Shown: positions 28,070 to 37,443, counted from the first letter of the stretch. The stretch is 64,000 bases of DNA from Gordonia jinhuaensis (GCF_014639795.1 NZ_BMGC01000010.1:62001-126000), one strand, 5' to 3'. Program-made: numbers and translations. The notes: generated by a model not told the origin, from the letters alone.

Positions 28070-28120
28070 CTGCTGAACACCCCTTCGGGCATGATGAGCA
28101 AACCTGTTGTGGCACCGCCG

Positions 28121-28158
28121 ATCCGGGGCCCGGCCAGGCATCGCGCCGGGCCCCGGAT
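28121..28158 (-). terminator. Perfect GC hairpin after ettA
   Basis: ATCCGGGGCCCGGC (28121-28134) and its exact complement (28145-28158) enclose a ten-base loop, immediately after the ettA stop on the minus strand. No T-run follows, so it may attenuate or stabilise mRNA rather than fully terminate before gdh. Confidence 0.6.
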
Positions 28159-28161
28159 CGG

Positions 28162-29835
28162 TCAGTCGCGCGTGAGCTTGCGGTGTGTCACCGAATGCGG
28201 GCGCGCCGCGTCGGCCCCGAGTCGCTCGACCTTGTTGGCCTCGTATGCCTCGAAGTTGCCCTCGAACCAGAACCACTGTCCCTCGGCGACGTTGCCCTCC
28301 CACGCGAGGATGTGGGTACAGGTGCGGTCGAGGAACCAGCGGTCGTGCGAGATCACCACGGCGCAGCCGGGGAACTTCTCCAGCGCGTTCTCCAGCGATC
28401 CGAGGGTCTCGACGTCGAGGTCGTTGGTCGGCTCGTCGAGCAGGATCAGGTTTCCGCCCTCTTTGAGCGTCAGCGCGAGGTTGAGTCGGTTGCGCTCACC
28501 ACCGGAGAGCACCTCGGCGCGCTTCTGCTGGTCGGGCCCCTTGAAGCCAAATGCGCTGACGTAAGCGCGCGAGGGCATCTCGTTCTGGCCGACCTCGATG
28601 TAGTCGTTGCCGTCGGAGACCACCTCCCAGACGTTCTTCTTGGGGTCGATGTTGGCGCGGTTCTGGTCGACGTAGCTCAGCTTGACCGTCTCACCCACCT
28701 TGACCGTCCCCGAATCGGGCTCTTCCAGGCCGACGATCGTCTTGAACAGCGTCGTCTTGCCCACACCGTTGGGGCCGATCACACCGACGATGCCGTTGCG
28801 CGGCAGCGTGAAGGACAGATCCTTGATGAGGACGCGGCCGTCGAACCCCTTGTCGAGATTCTTGACCTCCACCACCACATCACCCAGACGCGGCGGCGTG
28901 GGGATCTGGATCTCCTCGAAGTCGAGCTTGCGCGTCTTCTCTGCCTCCGACGCCATCTCCTCGTAGCGCTGCAGGCGGGCCTTGTTCTTGGTCTGGCGGG
29001 CCTTGGCCCCCGACCGGACCCACGCGAGTTCTTCCTTGAGTCGCTTCTGCAGCTTCTGGTCCTTCTTGCCGGCGACCTCGAGACGCTCGGCCTTCTTCTC
29101 CAGATAGGTGGAGTAGTTGCCCTCGTAGGGGTGCAGCTTGCCGCGGTCGACCTCACAGATCCAGCCCGCGACGTGATCGAGGAAGTACCTGTCGTGTGTC
29201 ACGGCGAGCACAGCGCCGGGATAGGTCGAGAGGAACTGTTCGAGCCAAAGCACGCTCTCGGCGTCGAGGTGGTTGGTCGGCTCGTCGAGGAGCAGCAGGT
29301 CCGGCTTGGACAGCAGCAGCTTGCACAACGCCACGCGACGACGCTCACCGCCGGACAGTGTGGTCACCGGCGACTCGGGCGGCGGACAGCGCAGGGCGTC
29401 CATCGCCTGCTCGAGCTGCGAGTCGAGGTCCCACGCGTCGGCGTGGTCGAGCTCCTCTTGGAGTTTGCCCATCTCCTCCATGAGTTCGTCGGAGTAGTCG
29501 GTGGCGAGCAGTTCGGCGATCTCGTTGAAGCGGTCGAGCTTCTCCTTGATCTCGCCCATGCCCTCTTCGACGTTCTGACGAACCGTCTTCTCCTCGTTGA
29601 GCGGTGGCTCCTGCAGGAGGATGCCGACGGTCGCATCGGGGTCGAGGAAGGCCTCGCCGTTGGACGGCTGGTCGAGTCCGGCCATGATCTTGAGGATCGA
29701 CGACTTACCTGCGCCGTTGGGACCCACGACGCCGATCTTGGCGCCCGGGTAGAACGACATGGTGACGTCATCGAGGATGACCTTGTCGCCGTGTGCCTTG
29801 CGGACCTTTTTCATCGTGTAGATGAATTCGCTCAC
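28162..29835 (-). CDS. ettA: Energy-dependent translational throttle protein EttA (ABC-F)
   Basis: 557 aa. Soluble twin-ATPase that binds the ribosomal E site and gates translation by cell energy state. Two ABC domains: Walker A GPNGAGKSS then GPNGVGKTT; signatures LSGGERRRVALCK and LSGGERNRLNLAL; Walker B LLLLDEPTNHLD and LILLDEPTNDLD. A linker rich in Lys/Arg lies between. There are no membrane segments. The start is GTG at 29835 (VSEFIYTMKK), with GAGAGG six bases upstream. Rv2477c is the M. tuberculosis counterpart. Confidence 0.95.
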   Translation of the reverse strand: MSEFIYTMKKVRKAHGDKVILDDVTMSFYPGAKIGVVGPNGAGKSSILKIMAGLDQPSNGEAFLDPDATVGILLQEPPLNEEKTVRQNVEEGMGEIKEKLDRFNEIAELLATDYSDELMEEMGKLQEELDHADAWDLDSQLEQAMDALRCPPPESPVTTLSGGERRRVALCKLLLSKPDLLLLDEPTNHLDAESVLWLEQFLSTYPGAVLAVTHDRYFLDHVAGWICEVDRGKLHPYEGNYSTYLEKKAERLEVAGKKDQKLQKRLKEELAWVRSGAKARQTKNKARLQRYEEMASEAEKTRKLDFEEIQIPTPPRLGDVVVEVKNLDKGFDGRVLIKDLSFTLPRNGIVGVIGPNGVGKTTLFKTIVGLEEPDSGTVKVGETVKLSYVDQNRANIDPKKNVWEVVSDGNDYIEVGQNEMPSRAYVSAFGFKGPDQQKRAEVLSGGERNRLNLALTLKEGGNLILLDEPTNDLDVETLGSLENALEKFPGCAVVISHDRWFLDRTCTHILAWEGNVAEGQWFWFEGNFEAYEANKVERLGADAARPHSVTHRKLTRD

Positions 29836-29959
29836 GTCTTGCCTCTCGCGTGGACGTCTGACGGTTCGTTTCCGGTCGGCACACCGTCCCGCGACGGGTG
29901 CGCAACCACTGTGTCCACAGTAGTCAGCTCGCACCCTCCCGGTCAGCAAGCCCTGGGTG

Positions 29960-29985
29960 GCCGGCACGCGGGTCGGCGTGCCGGC
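29960..29985 (-). terminator. Hairpin after ssb-like gene
   Basis: GCCGGCACGC (29960-29969), loop GGGTCG, then the exact complement (29976-29985). It lies 27 bases past the ssb-like stop on the minus strand, without a T-run. Confidence 0.55.
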
Positions 29986-30012
29986 GATGGCCCCGGGCCG
30001 GGCTACCGATCC

Positions 30013-30471
30013 TCAGGCGGCTCGCCCGTGCGAATCGGAGTCCGGTGCCTCGTGCCCGTCGGTCACCGCATCGGCGTCGATCGCACCTGTCGTGCGCGCC
30101 TCGTAGTCACGCGTGGAGATCACCTGACCGACGACACATCTGCTCAGATCCAGCCCGACTGCTGTTGCGGTCATCTCCAGATCTGACCGTGCCTGACCGT
30201 CGGATCCGACGTACTCCCTGGTCTTGATGTGCCCGTGCACGATGACCGGGCGGCCGCGCTGCACGGCCTCGCCGACGCCGGTCACCAATCGTCCCCAGCA
30301 ACTCACGGTCAGATACAGCGCCTCGCCCGCCTGCCACTCCCCACTGGCGCGGTCGCGACGGCGGGAGGTGACCCCGACACGGAAGGAGATGACCTCCCCG
30401 CCCGCACTGGTGACCCGCCTGCGCGGGTCGGACACGACATTGCCGATCACCGTCACATACGTCTCGAACAT
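30013..30471 (-). CDS. Single-stranded DNA-binding protein paralogue (SsbB-like)
   Basis: 152 aa. OB-fold with MFETYVTVIGNVVSDPRRR, VISFRVGVTSRRRD and YLTVSCWGRLVTGVGEAVQRGRPVIVHGHI. It lacks the acidic DDDIPF-type tail of the essential Ssb, so it is a second SSB as at Rv2478c. A role in recombination or natural DNA handling is inferred from family. The start is ATG at 30471, with GGGGAG upstream. Confidence 0.9.
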   Translation of the reverse strand: MFETYVTVIGNVVSDPRRRVTSAGGEVISFRVGVTSRRRDRASGEWQAGEALYLTVSCWGRLVTGVGEAVQRGRPVIVHGHIKTREYVGSDGQARSDLEMTATAVGLDLSRCVVGQVISTRDYEARTTGAIDADAVTDGHEAPDSDSHGRAA

Positions 30472-30727
30472 GGCTCAACTCCCCGTGGTGAGGCCCGGTG
30501 CGGGCCGATTCGATGGCCGGGATCCGCGAACGCGCTGTGTTGCGCAGCTCGGTCACGATCGGGTCCCGCACCCAGACTCACCGACGCCACCGATGCCGAA
30601 ACGGCACTGGAGCACTCGCTGTGGATGGATCGCAGATCGTGGACAAGCCGGTCCATCGCCACACGGCCGCGATCATCGACCCGGCGGGCGGATATACTCA
30701 CTCGCGCCCGAGTCACGGCCCGGGCAC

Positions 30728-30801
30728 GCCTCCGTAGCTCAGGTGGATAGAGCAAGGGCCTTCTAATCCCTAGGTCGCAGGTTCGAATCCTGCCGGGGGC
30801 A
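30728..30801 (+). tRNA. tRNA-Arg (TCT)
   Basis: Acceptor GCCTCCG pairs with CGGGGGC (one T-G). The anticodon loop CTTCTAA gives TCT, and the T-arm contains GGTTCGAATCC. No encoded CCA. Synteny with M. tuberculosis is lost from here to cmrA. Confidence 0.95.
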
Positions 30802-30804
30802 CTG

Positions 30805-30891
30805 TGACATCCCTGCCGGCCTCCGGCCGGTTGTTGACATCTCTCCCGGCCTCCGGCCGGTTGTTGCGACATCCTGCCGGCCTCCGGCCGG
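30805..30891 (+). repeat. Three tandem 30-31-bp repeats, each a CCGGCC hairpin
   Basis: Stems CCGGCC-TCC-GGCCGG occur at 30816-30830, 30846-30860 and 30877-30891, joined by near-identical linkers (TTGTTGaCATC). They begin four bases after tRNA-Arg. They could act as an RNA processing or termination cassette. There is no ribosome site or coding signal. Confidence 0.9.
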
Positions 30892-30976
30892 TGGGTAGCC
30901 GAGTAGGTCGGACCAGTCGTTCCGGATGTCCAGGTACATCCGAGCGGGTCGCCGCGACAACTGCGGTTGACCAGCC

Positions 30977-32245
30977 TCAGACGTCCCTGGCACCGGCCGT
31001 TCCGCGCCAGCGGCCGAGCAGCCGCAGGACGTGGTAGATCAGCAGCGCGGCGATCGCGCCGAGTGCGATGCCGCCGAAGCTGACATCACCGATGGCCCAG
31101 GTGAAGTCGGCGATGGCGATGATCAGCGGAATCGCGGCGGTGAACTGATTGATCGGTTTGGAGAAATCCACCCGATTGGTCACCCAGATGTGCACGCCGA
31201 TGATCGCGACAAGTCCGTACAGCGCAGTCGTGATGCCGCCCAGAACCCCCGAGGGCACCGATGCGATCACCGCGCCGACCTTCGGACACAGCCCCAGCAG
31301 CACCGCACATGCTGCCGCCACCCAGTACGCGGCTGTCGAGTACACCTTGGTCGCCGCCATCACACCGACGTTCTCGGCGTAGGTGGTGGTCGCCGACCCG
31401 CCACCGGAACCGGCGATCATCGTCGAAAGGCCATCGGCGAACAGCGCTCTGCCCACCCGGGCGTCGTAGTCACGCCCGGTCATCATCGCCACGGATTTCA
31501 CGTGTCCGATGTTCTCGACCAGCAGTACGAGCACCACCGGCAAAAAGGTGGGGATCACACCCCAGTGAAACGACGGCGACTCGAAGTCAGGTAGTCCGAA
31601 CCACGCGGCCGAGCCGATCTGATCCGTGTCGACCTCGCCTCGGGCCAGCGCGATCAGATAGCCCACCACCACCGAGACGAAGATCGCCAGCCGGCCGAGC
31701 AGTCCTCGGAACAAGGCGATCGAGGCGATCAGCAACACCAGCACGATGGCCGCGGTGACCGGCTGCTTCTCGAAATTGTTCTTGGCCGCAGGCGCGAGAT
31801 TCAGACCGATCAGCGCCACGATCGTCCCGGTGACGATCGGCGGCATCACCACGTCGATCCATCGGATACCCGAGAAGTGCACGATCACACCGATGATCGC
31901 CAGAAGTGCACCCACCACCACGATCCCGCCGAGCGCTGACGAGCGACCGTGGGAGGCTGTCGCGGCGATGACCGGCGCGATGATCGCGAAACTCGAACCG
32001 AGGTAGCTCGGCAGACGGTTTCCGGTGATGACGAGGAACAGCGCCGTTCCGATTCCCGAGAAGAACAGCGTGGTCGCCGGCGGGAAGCCGGTGAGCACGG
32101 GGACGAGAAAGGTCGACCCGAACATCGCGACCACATGCTGCAGACCGATGGTGATGGTCTTGGGCCACGACAGCCGTTGGTCGGGGGCGATCACCTCGCC
32201 GTCGTCGACGCGCGACCACCCCCACGTCCGGGTCGATGTCTTCAC
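30977..32245 (-). CDS. Uracil/xanthine permease (NCS2 family)
   Basis: 422 aa, about 14 membrane segments. Proton-coupled nucleobase uptake. UraA/NAT features: LQHVVAMFGSTFLVPVL near residues 30-46, the conserved VENIGHVKSVAMMTGR in the middle, and SGGGSATTTYAENVGVMAATKV. The start is GTG at 32245, with GAGGGA eight bases upstream; an earlier GTG (32272) is possible. Uracil versus xanthine cannot be settled from sequence alone. Confidence 0.9.
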   Translation of the reverse strand: MKTSTRTWGWSRVDDGEVIAPDQRLSWPKTITIGLQHVVAMFGSTFLVPVLTGFPPATTLFFSGIGTALFLVITGNRLPSYLGSSFAIIAPVIAATASHGRSSALGGIVVVGALLAIIGVIVHFSGIRWIDVVMPPIVTGTIVALIGLNLAPAAKNNFEKQPVTAAIVLVLLIASIALFRGLLGRLAIFVSVVVGYLIALARGEVDTDQIGSAAWFGLPDFESPSFHWGVIPTFLPVVLVLLVENIGHVKSVAMMTGRDYDARVGRALFADGLSTMIAGSGGGSATTTYAENVGVMAATKVYSTAAYWVAAACAVLLGLCPKVGAVIASVPSGVLGGITTALYGLVAIIGVHIWVTNRVDFSKPINQFTAAIPLIIAIADFTWAIGDVSFGGIALGAIAALLIYHVLRLLGRWRGTAGARDV

Positions 32246-32363
32246 ATCTGATTCCCTCGGCTCGTCTGCCACGTGACACAGTGTGCGACACCGGGGTCCG
32301 CCGCATCGAACGTACCCGGACAATCACCGCGACACGCCCGTGCAGCGGTGACGCGAATGCCCG

Positions 32364-33215
32364 TCAGCTCGGCGTATCTCCCACAGCGACGGGTCGATGG
32401 TCGTCGGCCGACCACTGCGACCACGAGCCGGGAAACAGTGCCGCCGAGGTGCCGGCCTGCGTCAGCGCGGCGACCTCATGTGCGGCGGTCACACCCGACC
32501 CGCAGTAGACGACGACCGTGGAGCCGGGGGTGACACCGATGTCGGCGAAGCGTCGGCGCAACTGGTCGGCGCTTCGGAATCTGCCTGTGTCGTCCACATT
32601 CGCCGCTGTCGGCGCGCTCACCGCACCCGGGATGTGGCCGGCCCTGCGATCCACCGGCTCGATCTCGCCTCGGTAGCGCTCGGGTGCTCGCGCGTCGAGC
32701 ACCACCGTGTCAGATCCCGCCGCGGCGCGGGCGGTGGCGTCGATGTCTGCGACGGGAAGATGTCCTGGACTGAGCTGGGCGGTCCCGTCGGTCGCGGCCG
32801 CCTCATCGCCGGTGGCCACCGGATAGCCGGCCTGTGTCCACGCATTCAGCCCACCGTCGAGGATTCTCACGTCATCCAGCCCCGCCCAGCGCAGCAGCCA
32901 CCATGCGCGCGCCGCCGACTGCGAGGCATTGTCGTCGTAGACCACCACCGGTGTGTCGGCATCGATCCCCCACCGCCGAACAGAATCCTGCAGCGCCCCG
33001 ATTTCGGGCAGCGGATGACGTCCGCGCTCCTCGGTCGCCGGCGCCGCCAGCTCTGTGTCGAGGTCGACGTAGATCGCGCCGGGGATGTGCGCGGCGCGAT
33101 AGTGCTCGAGCCCGTTGTCGTCGCCCAGCTTCCAGCGCACGTCCAGAAGCGTCGGCACATTCCCCTGATCCAGTTCCGCCTTCACAGCGGCAGCGTCGAC
33201 GATGACGGTACTCAT
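32364..33215 (-). CDS. Two-domain rhodanese-type sulfurtransferase
   Basis: 283 aa. Two rhodanese domains; the C-terminal one has the active loop CGSGVTA with Cys238, typical of thiosulfate or 3-mercaptopyruvate sulfurtransferases. Inactive-domain marks DVRW and HIPGAIYVDLDTEL lie in the first half. It follows the ketopantoate-reductase-like gene by 51 bases, at the end of the ssuCBA-led unit, so it may dispose of sulfite or sulfane sulfur. ATG 33215 has GAAGGGA seven bases upstream. Confidence 0.9.
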   Translation of the reverse strand: MSTVIVDAAAVKAELDQGNVPTLLDVRWKLGDDNGLEHYRAAHIPGAIYVDLDTELAAPATEERGRHPLPEIGALQDSVRRWGIDADTPVVVYDDNASQSAARAWWLLRWAGLDDVRILDGGLNAWTQAGYPVATGDEAAATDGTAQLSPGHLPVADIDATARAAAGSDTVVLDARAPERYRGEIEPVDRRAGHIPGAVSAPTAANVDDTGRFRSADQLRRRFADIGVTPGSTVVVYCGSGVTAAHEVAALTQAGTSAALFPGSWSQWSADDHRPVAVGDTPS

Positions 33216-33266
33216 ATCGTGTTCCCTTCTCTACCAATGCACTTCATGCAACAACAGGGGCCGGGA

Positions 33267-34343
33267 TCACGATCGGCTCGCGACCGACGACGACGACGAC
33301 GACGACAAGGCTGGCGCGTCTGGATCGTCGGTACGAACATCTATCGCCGCGGCATCGAGCGTGGACAGGTCGACCACCGACGACAACTGCACCTCACCGG
33401 GCGCTGACCCCTCGACAACCAAACGCCGCACGGCATTCTGTATCGTCCGGTTCACCGGCGTATCGACACCAACCTGCTTACCCAGCAGCACGATCTCGCC
33501 GTTCAGATAGTCGGTCTCCACACTCCCGGCGCCCCGCTGAAGGCTCTGCCAGGTCGAGCGGGCGCGGGCATGCCCGGGTATGTCGCCCACCGCGAATTGC
33601 GTTGTGTCCAGCTGTGATTCCGCGGCATTGTCGGCTACCGAGAGACCGGCCGCGGCGAACACCTGTCTCGCCTCGCGCCGCAGCGCCTCCTCGACGAGTT
33701 GTCTGGTCGCGGCGTCAGCGGCGAATACGTCCACCGCATTTCCCAGATTCGACAACAACTTCGAGCGCTTCCAGCGCCCGATGTCGTCGACCACCTGCGA
33801 AGGGAACCGGGCCGAGGCGAGATCCGCGGCGATCGCGCGCACCGTGTCATCCGTGCCACCCGGATACCGACCGATCCAGACCAGTCCGGCCTGGTCGACA
33901 CCGTGAACCGTGGTGACGCCCGGGTCCTGATAACGCGCCGGCGTCCAGATGGACGCACCGACCACCTGCGTGAAGTACCGCGAGGCGCCACGTTCGGTGT
34001 CCAGACCGTTCTGCAGCGTGACCAGTGGAAGCGTGGTGGTCACCGACTCACCCGAGTCCACAACGATCCGCGACCAGTCCGCCAGCGTCGCCTCGGCCTG
34101 GTGTGCCTTCACCGTCAGCATCAGCACGTCGTCGGCATGCAGTTCGATGTCTTCTGGTCCAGAAGCCACCGCGACCCTGACATCCCTGGCGTCACCGGGA
34201 CGCAGGTAGCGCAGTGGTCGGGTGGTCAGTGCACGCAGTTGCGCTCCCCTGGCCACGAGGACCGAGTCGATCCCGGCCAACGTGAATTCCGCGGCCAGCG
34301 CAGTTCCCACCGCACCGGCGCCGATCACCACATATCTCGTCAT
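33267..34343 (-). CDS. Ketopantoate reductase-like NAD(P)H oxidoreductase
   Basis: 358 aa. Rossmann start YVVIGAGAVGTALAAE (dinucleotide site GxGxxG), then the 6-phosphogluconate-dehydrogenase-like C-terminal half with the PanE/ApbA pattern SVETDYLNGEIVLLGKQVGVDTPVN. True PanE makes pantoate, but its place 24 bases after an ABC substrate-binding gene suggests a paralogue reducing another 2-oxo acid. The last codons are a run of serines written by a CGA trinucleotide repeat (33285-33306), which would vary in length. Confidence 0.78.
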   Translation of the reverse strand: MTRYVVIGAGAVGTALAAEFTLAGIDSVLVARGAQLRALTTRPLRYLRPGDARDVRVAVASGPEDIELHADDVLMLTVKAHQAEATLADWSRIVVDSGESVTTTLPLVTLQNGLDTERGASRYFTQVVGASIWTPARYQDPGVTTVHGVDQAGLVWIGRYPGGTDDTVRAIAADLASARFPSQVVDDIGRWKRSKLLSNLGNAVDVFAADAATRQLVEEALRREARQVFAAAGLSVADNAAESQLDTTQFAVGDIPGHARARSTWQSLQRGAGSVETDYLNGEIVLLGKQVGVDTPVNRTIQNAVRRLVVEGSAPGEVQLSSVVDLSTLDAAAIDVRTDDPDAPALSSSSSSSVASRS

Positions 34344-34367
34344 CGGTTCTGCCCTTTCACTGCACCC

Positions 34368-35483
34368 TCATCCCACTGCGGATGCACTCGGTACCGGCGT
34401 ACTGCTCACCGACGCCGACGTGCCCGCCAACGCTGTCGTGAGCGGCGCGGCCAGTTCATCCGACCACAGATCTGCCACGTCCACCTTCGACGGTAATGCC
34501 TTGATCTCCAGGAAGGAGTCGGCGACCTTCTGCTGACTGTCGATCACCGTCTGCGTCGGTGGCTCGATTCCGGTCGGTCGCTGCGCTTCCTGCAGCTGGA
34601 CCTGCTTGAGCGCGCTGGCGACCGGTTGTTTGGTGGCAGCGGCGAACTTGTCGGCGTACGCCTGCTCGTGTCCGGCGCGCACGTAGCGCCACGCCTTGTC
34701 GATCCGCGCGAGCAGGTCGACCACTGCCGCCTTCTTGCTCGCATTCGACAGCAGTGACGTGGTCACCGACCACGGGAAGTTGCCGGAGAGGATCTTCTCC
34801 CCCGAGCCGATGGTCCGCGCACCGTTCTGATGGGCTTGGATGATCGTGTTGCCGTAGCTGGCGAACGCGTCGATCGAACCTCCGTTGAGTGCGGCGAGGC
34901 CGTCATTGGGGAGCAGTGGGCGGGGCTGAATGTCCTTCCACGACAACCCGCTTTCCTTGAGCAACTCGTTGAGAAAGTACGCGGCGGTGGTGTTCTTGAC
35001 GTAGCCGACCTTCTTGCCCTTCAGCCCGGCGATCGAGGTGATCGGCGAGTTCTTTGTGACCACCACTTCCTGGAACAGAGTCGACCCGGTTTGCACGGCG
35101 ACCTGCTTGAATTTCACCGTTCCACCGGCAGCGGCGAACACCGGGGGTATCTCCGAGGACTGCGCGACGTCGAGCGCGCTCGACTGCAGAGCCTGCAACT
35201 GCTGGTCACCACCGGAGAACACCGGCCATTCCAGTGTGTACGGGGTGTTGTCGAGTCCCGCGACCTCCAGCGCGGCCTTCGTCTGCGCCCAGCCGGTCTG
35301 ACCCACCTTGAGCGACACCGACGAGATGTCGGCCGACGCGTCCGTTGCGCCACCGCCGGACGACGAATCCCCCGACGACGAGCAGCCGGCAGCGACCAGG
35401 ACTGCACTCGTCGCGACGGCGAGTGCCGCCACCCGGGTGCTCAGGGCGCGCCGTCGGGCACCGGGACGAACTGATGACGACAT
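34368..35483 (-). CDS. ssuA: ABC transporter substrate-binding lipoprotein (aliphatic sulfonate type)
   Basis: 371 aa. Signal peptide with lipobox LVAAGC, so a lipid-anchored extracytoplasmic receptor. SsuA/TauA/NMT1-type fold: VGQTGWAQTKAALEV, GGDQQLQALQSSALDVAQSSE and GLKGKKVGYVKNT. It delivers substrate to the SsuBC-like importer encoded just upstream in the transcript. An alkanesulfonate or sulfonate ester is likely from family and neighbours; nitrate or taurine-like ligands cannot be excluded. ATG 35483 has GGAG seven bases upstream. Confidence 0.85.
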   Translation of the reverse strand: MSSSVRPGARRRALSTRVAALAVATSAVLVAAGCSSSGDSSSGGGATDASADISSVSLKVGQTGWAQTKAALEVAGLDNTPYTLEWPVFSGGDQQLQALQSSALDVAQSSEIPPVFAAAGGTVKFKQVAVQTGSTLFQEVVVTKNSPITSIAGLKGKKVGYVKNTTAAYFLNELLKESGLSWKDIQPRPLLPNDGLAALNGGSIDAFASYGNTIIQAHQNGARTIGSGEKILSGNFPWSVTTSLLSNASKKAAVVDLLARIDKAWRYVRAGHEQAYADKFAAATKQPVASALKQVQLQEAQRPTGIEPPTQTVIDSQQKVADSFLEIKALPSKVDVADLWSDELAAPLTTALAGTSASVSSTPVPSASAVG

Positions 35484-35564
35484 GGTGGTACTCCGTTTCG
35501 TGATGAGCGTGTGAGAAAGGACGTGCGAAAGGTGAGCAGTGGTGACGAGTCGAGGGCCGTGCGC

Positions 35565-36338
35565 TCAGTGGGTGGATTCGAGAGCGCCCAACGAAGCGAG
35601 GATGTCTCGGCGGACCGCGAGGAACTCCGGTGTCGAGATGTCGCGCGGGCGTGGCAGATTCAGCTCGACCTCGTGGGCGATCCGTCCGGAATCCATCACG
35701 AGGATGCGGTCAGCCAACACCAGCGCCTCCTCCACATCGTGGGTCACCAGGAGCACCGCACATCCGTGTGAGCGCCACAGATCGGCGACCAGCCGCTGCG
35801 CGGTGACGCGGGTGAGTGCGTCGAGAGCACCGAAGGGCTCGTCGAGCAGCAGCAGATCGGGTTCGCGAACCAGCGCGCGTGCCAACGACACTCGCTGCGC
35901 CTGCCCCCCAGAGAGAGTCTTGGGCCAGACATCCGCCGAATCGGCCAGCCCCACCTCGGCGAGGTACCGCTGCGCGAGTGCGCGATCTGCGCGTCCCGGA
36001 AGCCCCAGAACGACGTTGCGCCACACCTTCTTCCAGGGCATCAGCCTCGGTGCCTGGAATCCGACCGCCCGACGGCGTGGAACCGTCACCTCTCCGTCGA
36101 TGGCGTCGTCGAGACCGGCGAGGATGCGCAGGAGCGTGCTCTTGCCGCACCCGCTCTTGCCCAACAGCACCACGAATTCTCCGTCGGCGATGGTGAGATC
36201 GAGATCGGAGATCACCGACTTGTCGTCGAAGTGCTTGCTGAGGTGACGGATTCGCACCGCGACGGACGGTTCGGCAGCTCCCGCCGCGGCAGTGTCAGCG
36301 CGTCCCTCGCCGGTGGCGACGTGTGTGGTCATGGTCAT
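35565..36338 (-). CDS. ssuB: ABC transporter ATPase (sulfonate type)
   Basis: 257 aa. Single nucleotide-binding domain: Walker A GKSGCGKST, signature LSGGQAQRVSLARAL, Walker B LLLLDEPFGALD, and switch His in LLVTHDVEEAL. An N-terminal extension of about 25 residues precedes the domain. ATG 36338 overlaps the permease stop as ATGA, so I chose it over ATG 36332. It powers uptake through the ssuC product. Confidence 0.87.
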   Translation of the reverse strand: MTMTTHVATGEGRADTAAAGAAEPSVAVRIRHLSKHFDDKSVISDLDLTIADGEFVVLLGKSGCGKSTLLRILAGLDDAIDGEVTVPRRRAVGFQAPRLMPWKKVWRNVVLGLPGRADRALAQRYLAEVGLADSADVWPKTLSGGQAQRVSLARALVREPDLLLLDEPFGALDALTRVTAQRLVADLWRSHGCAVLLVTHDVEEALVLADRILVMDSGRIAHEVELNLPRPRDISTPEFLAVRRDILASLGALESTH

Positions 36339-37219
36339 TTTCCTTCGAAGGTCGACTGCCAGGACAGCAGCACGCGCGAGAGCAGGCGAACGAGCTGGTC
36401 GCCGATGAGGCCCAGCAGTGCGTACGCCACCAGACAGACCACGATCACGTCGGTCTGGAAGAACTGACGCCCGGTGTCCATCAGATACCCGATCCCGCTG
36501 GTGGCGTTGATCTGCTCCGCGAAGACCAGGGCCAGCCACGCTGTTCCCAGCCCGTATCGCAGACCGACCAGCGACCCCGGCAGCGCGGCCGGCAGGATGA
36601 CGTGCCAGACGATGCCCAGCCGCGACAATCCCAGCGTCTCGCCCGCCTCGACGAGCGACGAATCGGCACCGCGGATCGCGCCGTAGGTGTTGAAGTACAG
36701 GGGAAAGCACACGCCGAGTGCCACCAGCGCGATCTTCGGTGTCTCGTCGATGCCGAACCAGATGATGAACAACGGGATCAGACCGACCCACGGAACCATC
36801 CGCAGCATCCCCAGCGTCGAGTCGAGGAGGTCCTCACCGATACGGAACAGTCCGGCCGCCAACGCCAGAACCAGAGCGACCGCCGCGCCGATGCCGAATC
36901 CGATCAGCACCCGAAGAGTCGACGTCCCGATCGCGTCGGGAAGATCGCCGTTACTCCACAACGACACCGCGCGTGACCACACCGCCTGCGGTGAGGCCAG
37001 CACATCGGGGTGCAGCACACCGGTGGCCGAGCCGATCCACCATGCCGCCAGCACGACGAGAGGCCCGATCGCGCGACGCACCGCACGCGGAACCGTGATG
37101 TGACGTCGACGCGTCGACGGTCGGATGGTCACGAGATCGTCATGGGCACCGGATGTCTCGGCCGGTGGCCGTGTCGCGCGTTCGGTCTCGAGACCTGACG
37201 CAGGAGCTGCAGCAGTCAC
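36335..37219 (-). CDS. ssuC: ABC transporter permease (sulfonate type)
   Basis: 294 aa with about six membrane segments after a 45-residue polar head. The EAA loop is visible as EAGETLGLSRLGIVWHVILPAALPG, which contacts the ATPase. First gene of the left arm of the divergent cluster. GTG 37219 has GAGGAG five bases upstream. Regulation probably comes from the repeat-bearing 300-base region shared with the CGNR gene. Confidence 0.88.
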   Translation of the reverse strand: MTAAAPASGLETERATRPPAETSGAHDDLVTIRPSTRRRHITVPRAVRRAIGPLVVLAAWWIGSATGVLHPDVLASPQAVWSRAVSLWSNGDLPDAIGTSTLRVLIGFGIGAAVALVLALAAGLFRIGEDLLDSTLGMLRMVPWVGLIPLFIIWFGIDETPKIALVALGVCFPLYFNTYGAIRGADSSLVEAGETLGLSRLGIVWHVILPAALPGSLVGLRYGLGTAWLALVFAEQINATSGIGYLMDTGRQFFQTDVIVVCLVAYALLGLIGDQLVRLLSRVLLSWQSTFEGK

Positions 37220-37380
37220 GGTTTCTCCTCGGGGATGTCGGCGCGAATTGTGCCGGAACGAGTAGTGACGGGACGAATAGTGCTGGACGCCAAACGAAAT
37301 AACAGTTGGCGGCCGTCAGTGACGCATCGGAGCGCCGACCGGACTCAGCGATACGTGCCGTGTCAGCGGCAGCCGATACC

Positions 37381-37424
37381 ACGCATCCGTATCCGGCCAT
37401 GAACGCATCCGTATCCGGCCATGA
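37381..37424. repeat. Perfect 22-bp tandem duplication in divergent promoter region
   Basis: Two identical 22-base units (37381-37402 and 37403-37424), each containing CGTATCCGGCCATGA. They lie 160 bases upstream of ssuC and about 100 upstream of the CGNR gene. Confidence 0.9.
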
Positions 37425-37443
37425 ACACAGTCGCCTCCGTCGG

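Noticed and set aside
28063-30186. Plus-strand open frame of 707 codons
   Set aside because: Antisense to ettA and the ssb-like gene; low-complexity Leu/Val/Asp-rich shadow.
30728-30801. tRNA-Arg as a prophage or island attachment site
   Set aside because: No integrase, no duplicated tRNA 3' end found further right, and the downstream genes are metabolic.
30805-30891. CRISPR array
   Set aside because: Three units with near-identical spacers of about 15 bases and no cas genes; they are hairpin repeats, not CRISPR.
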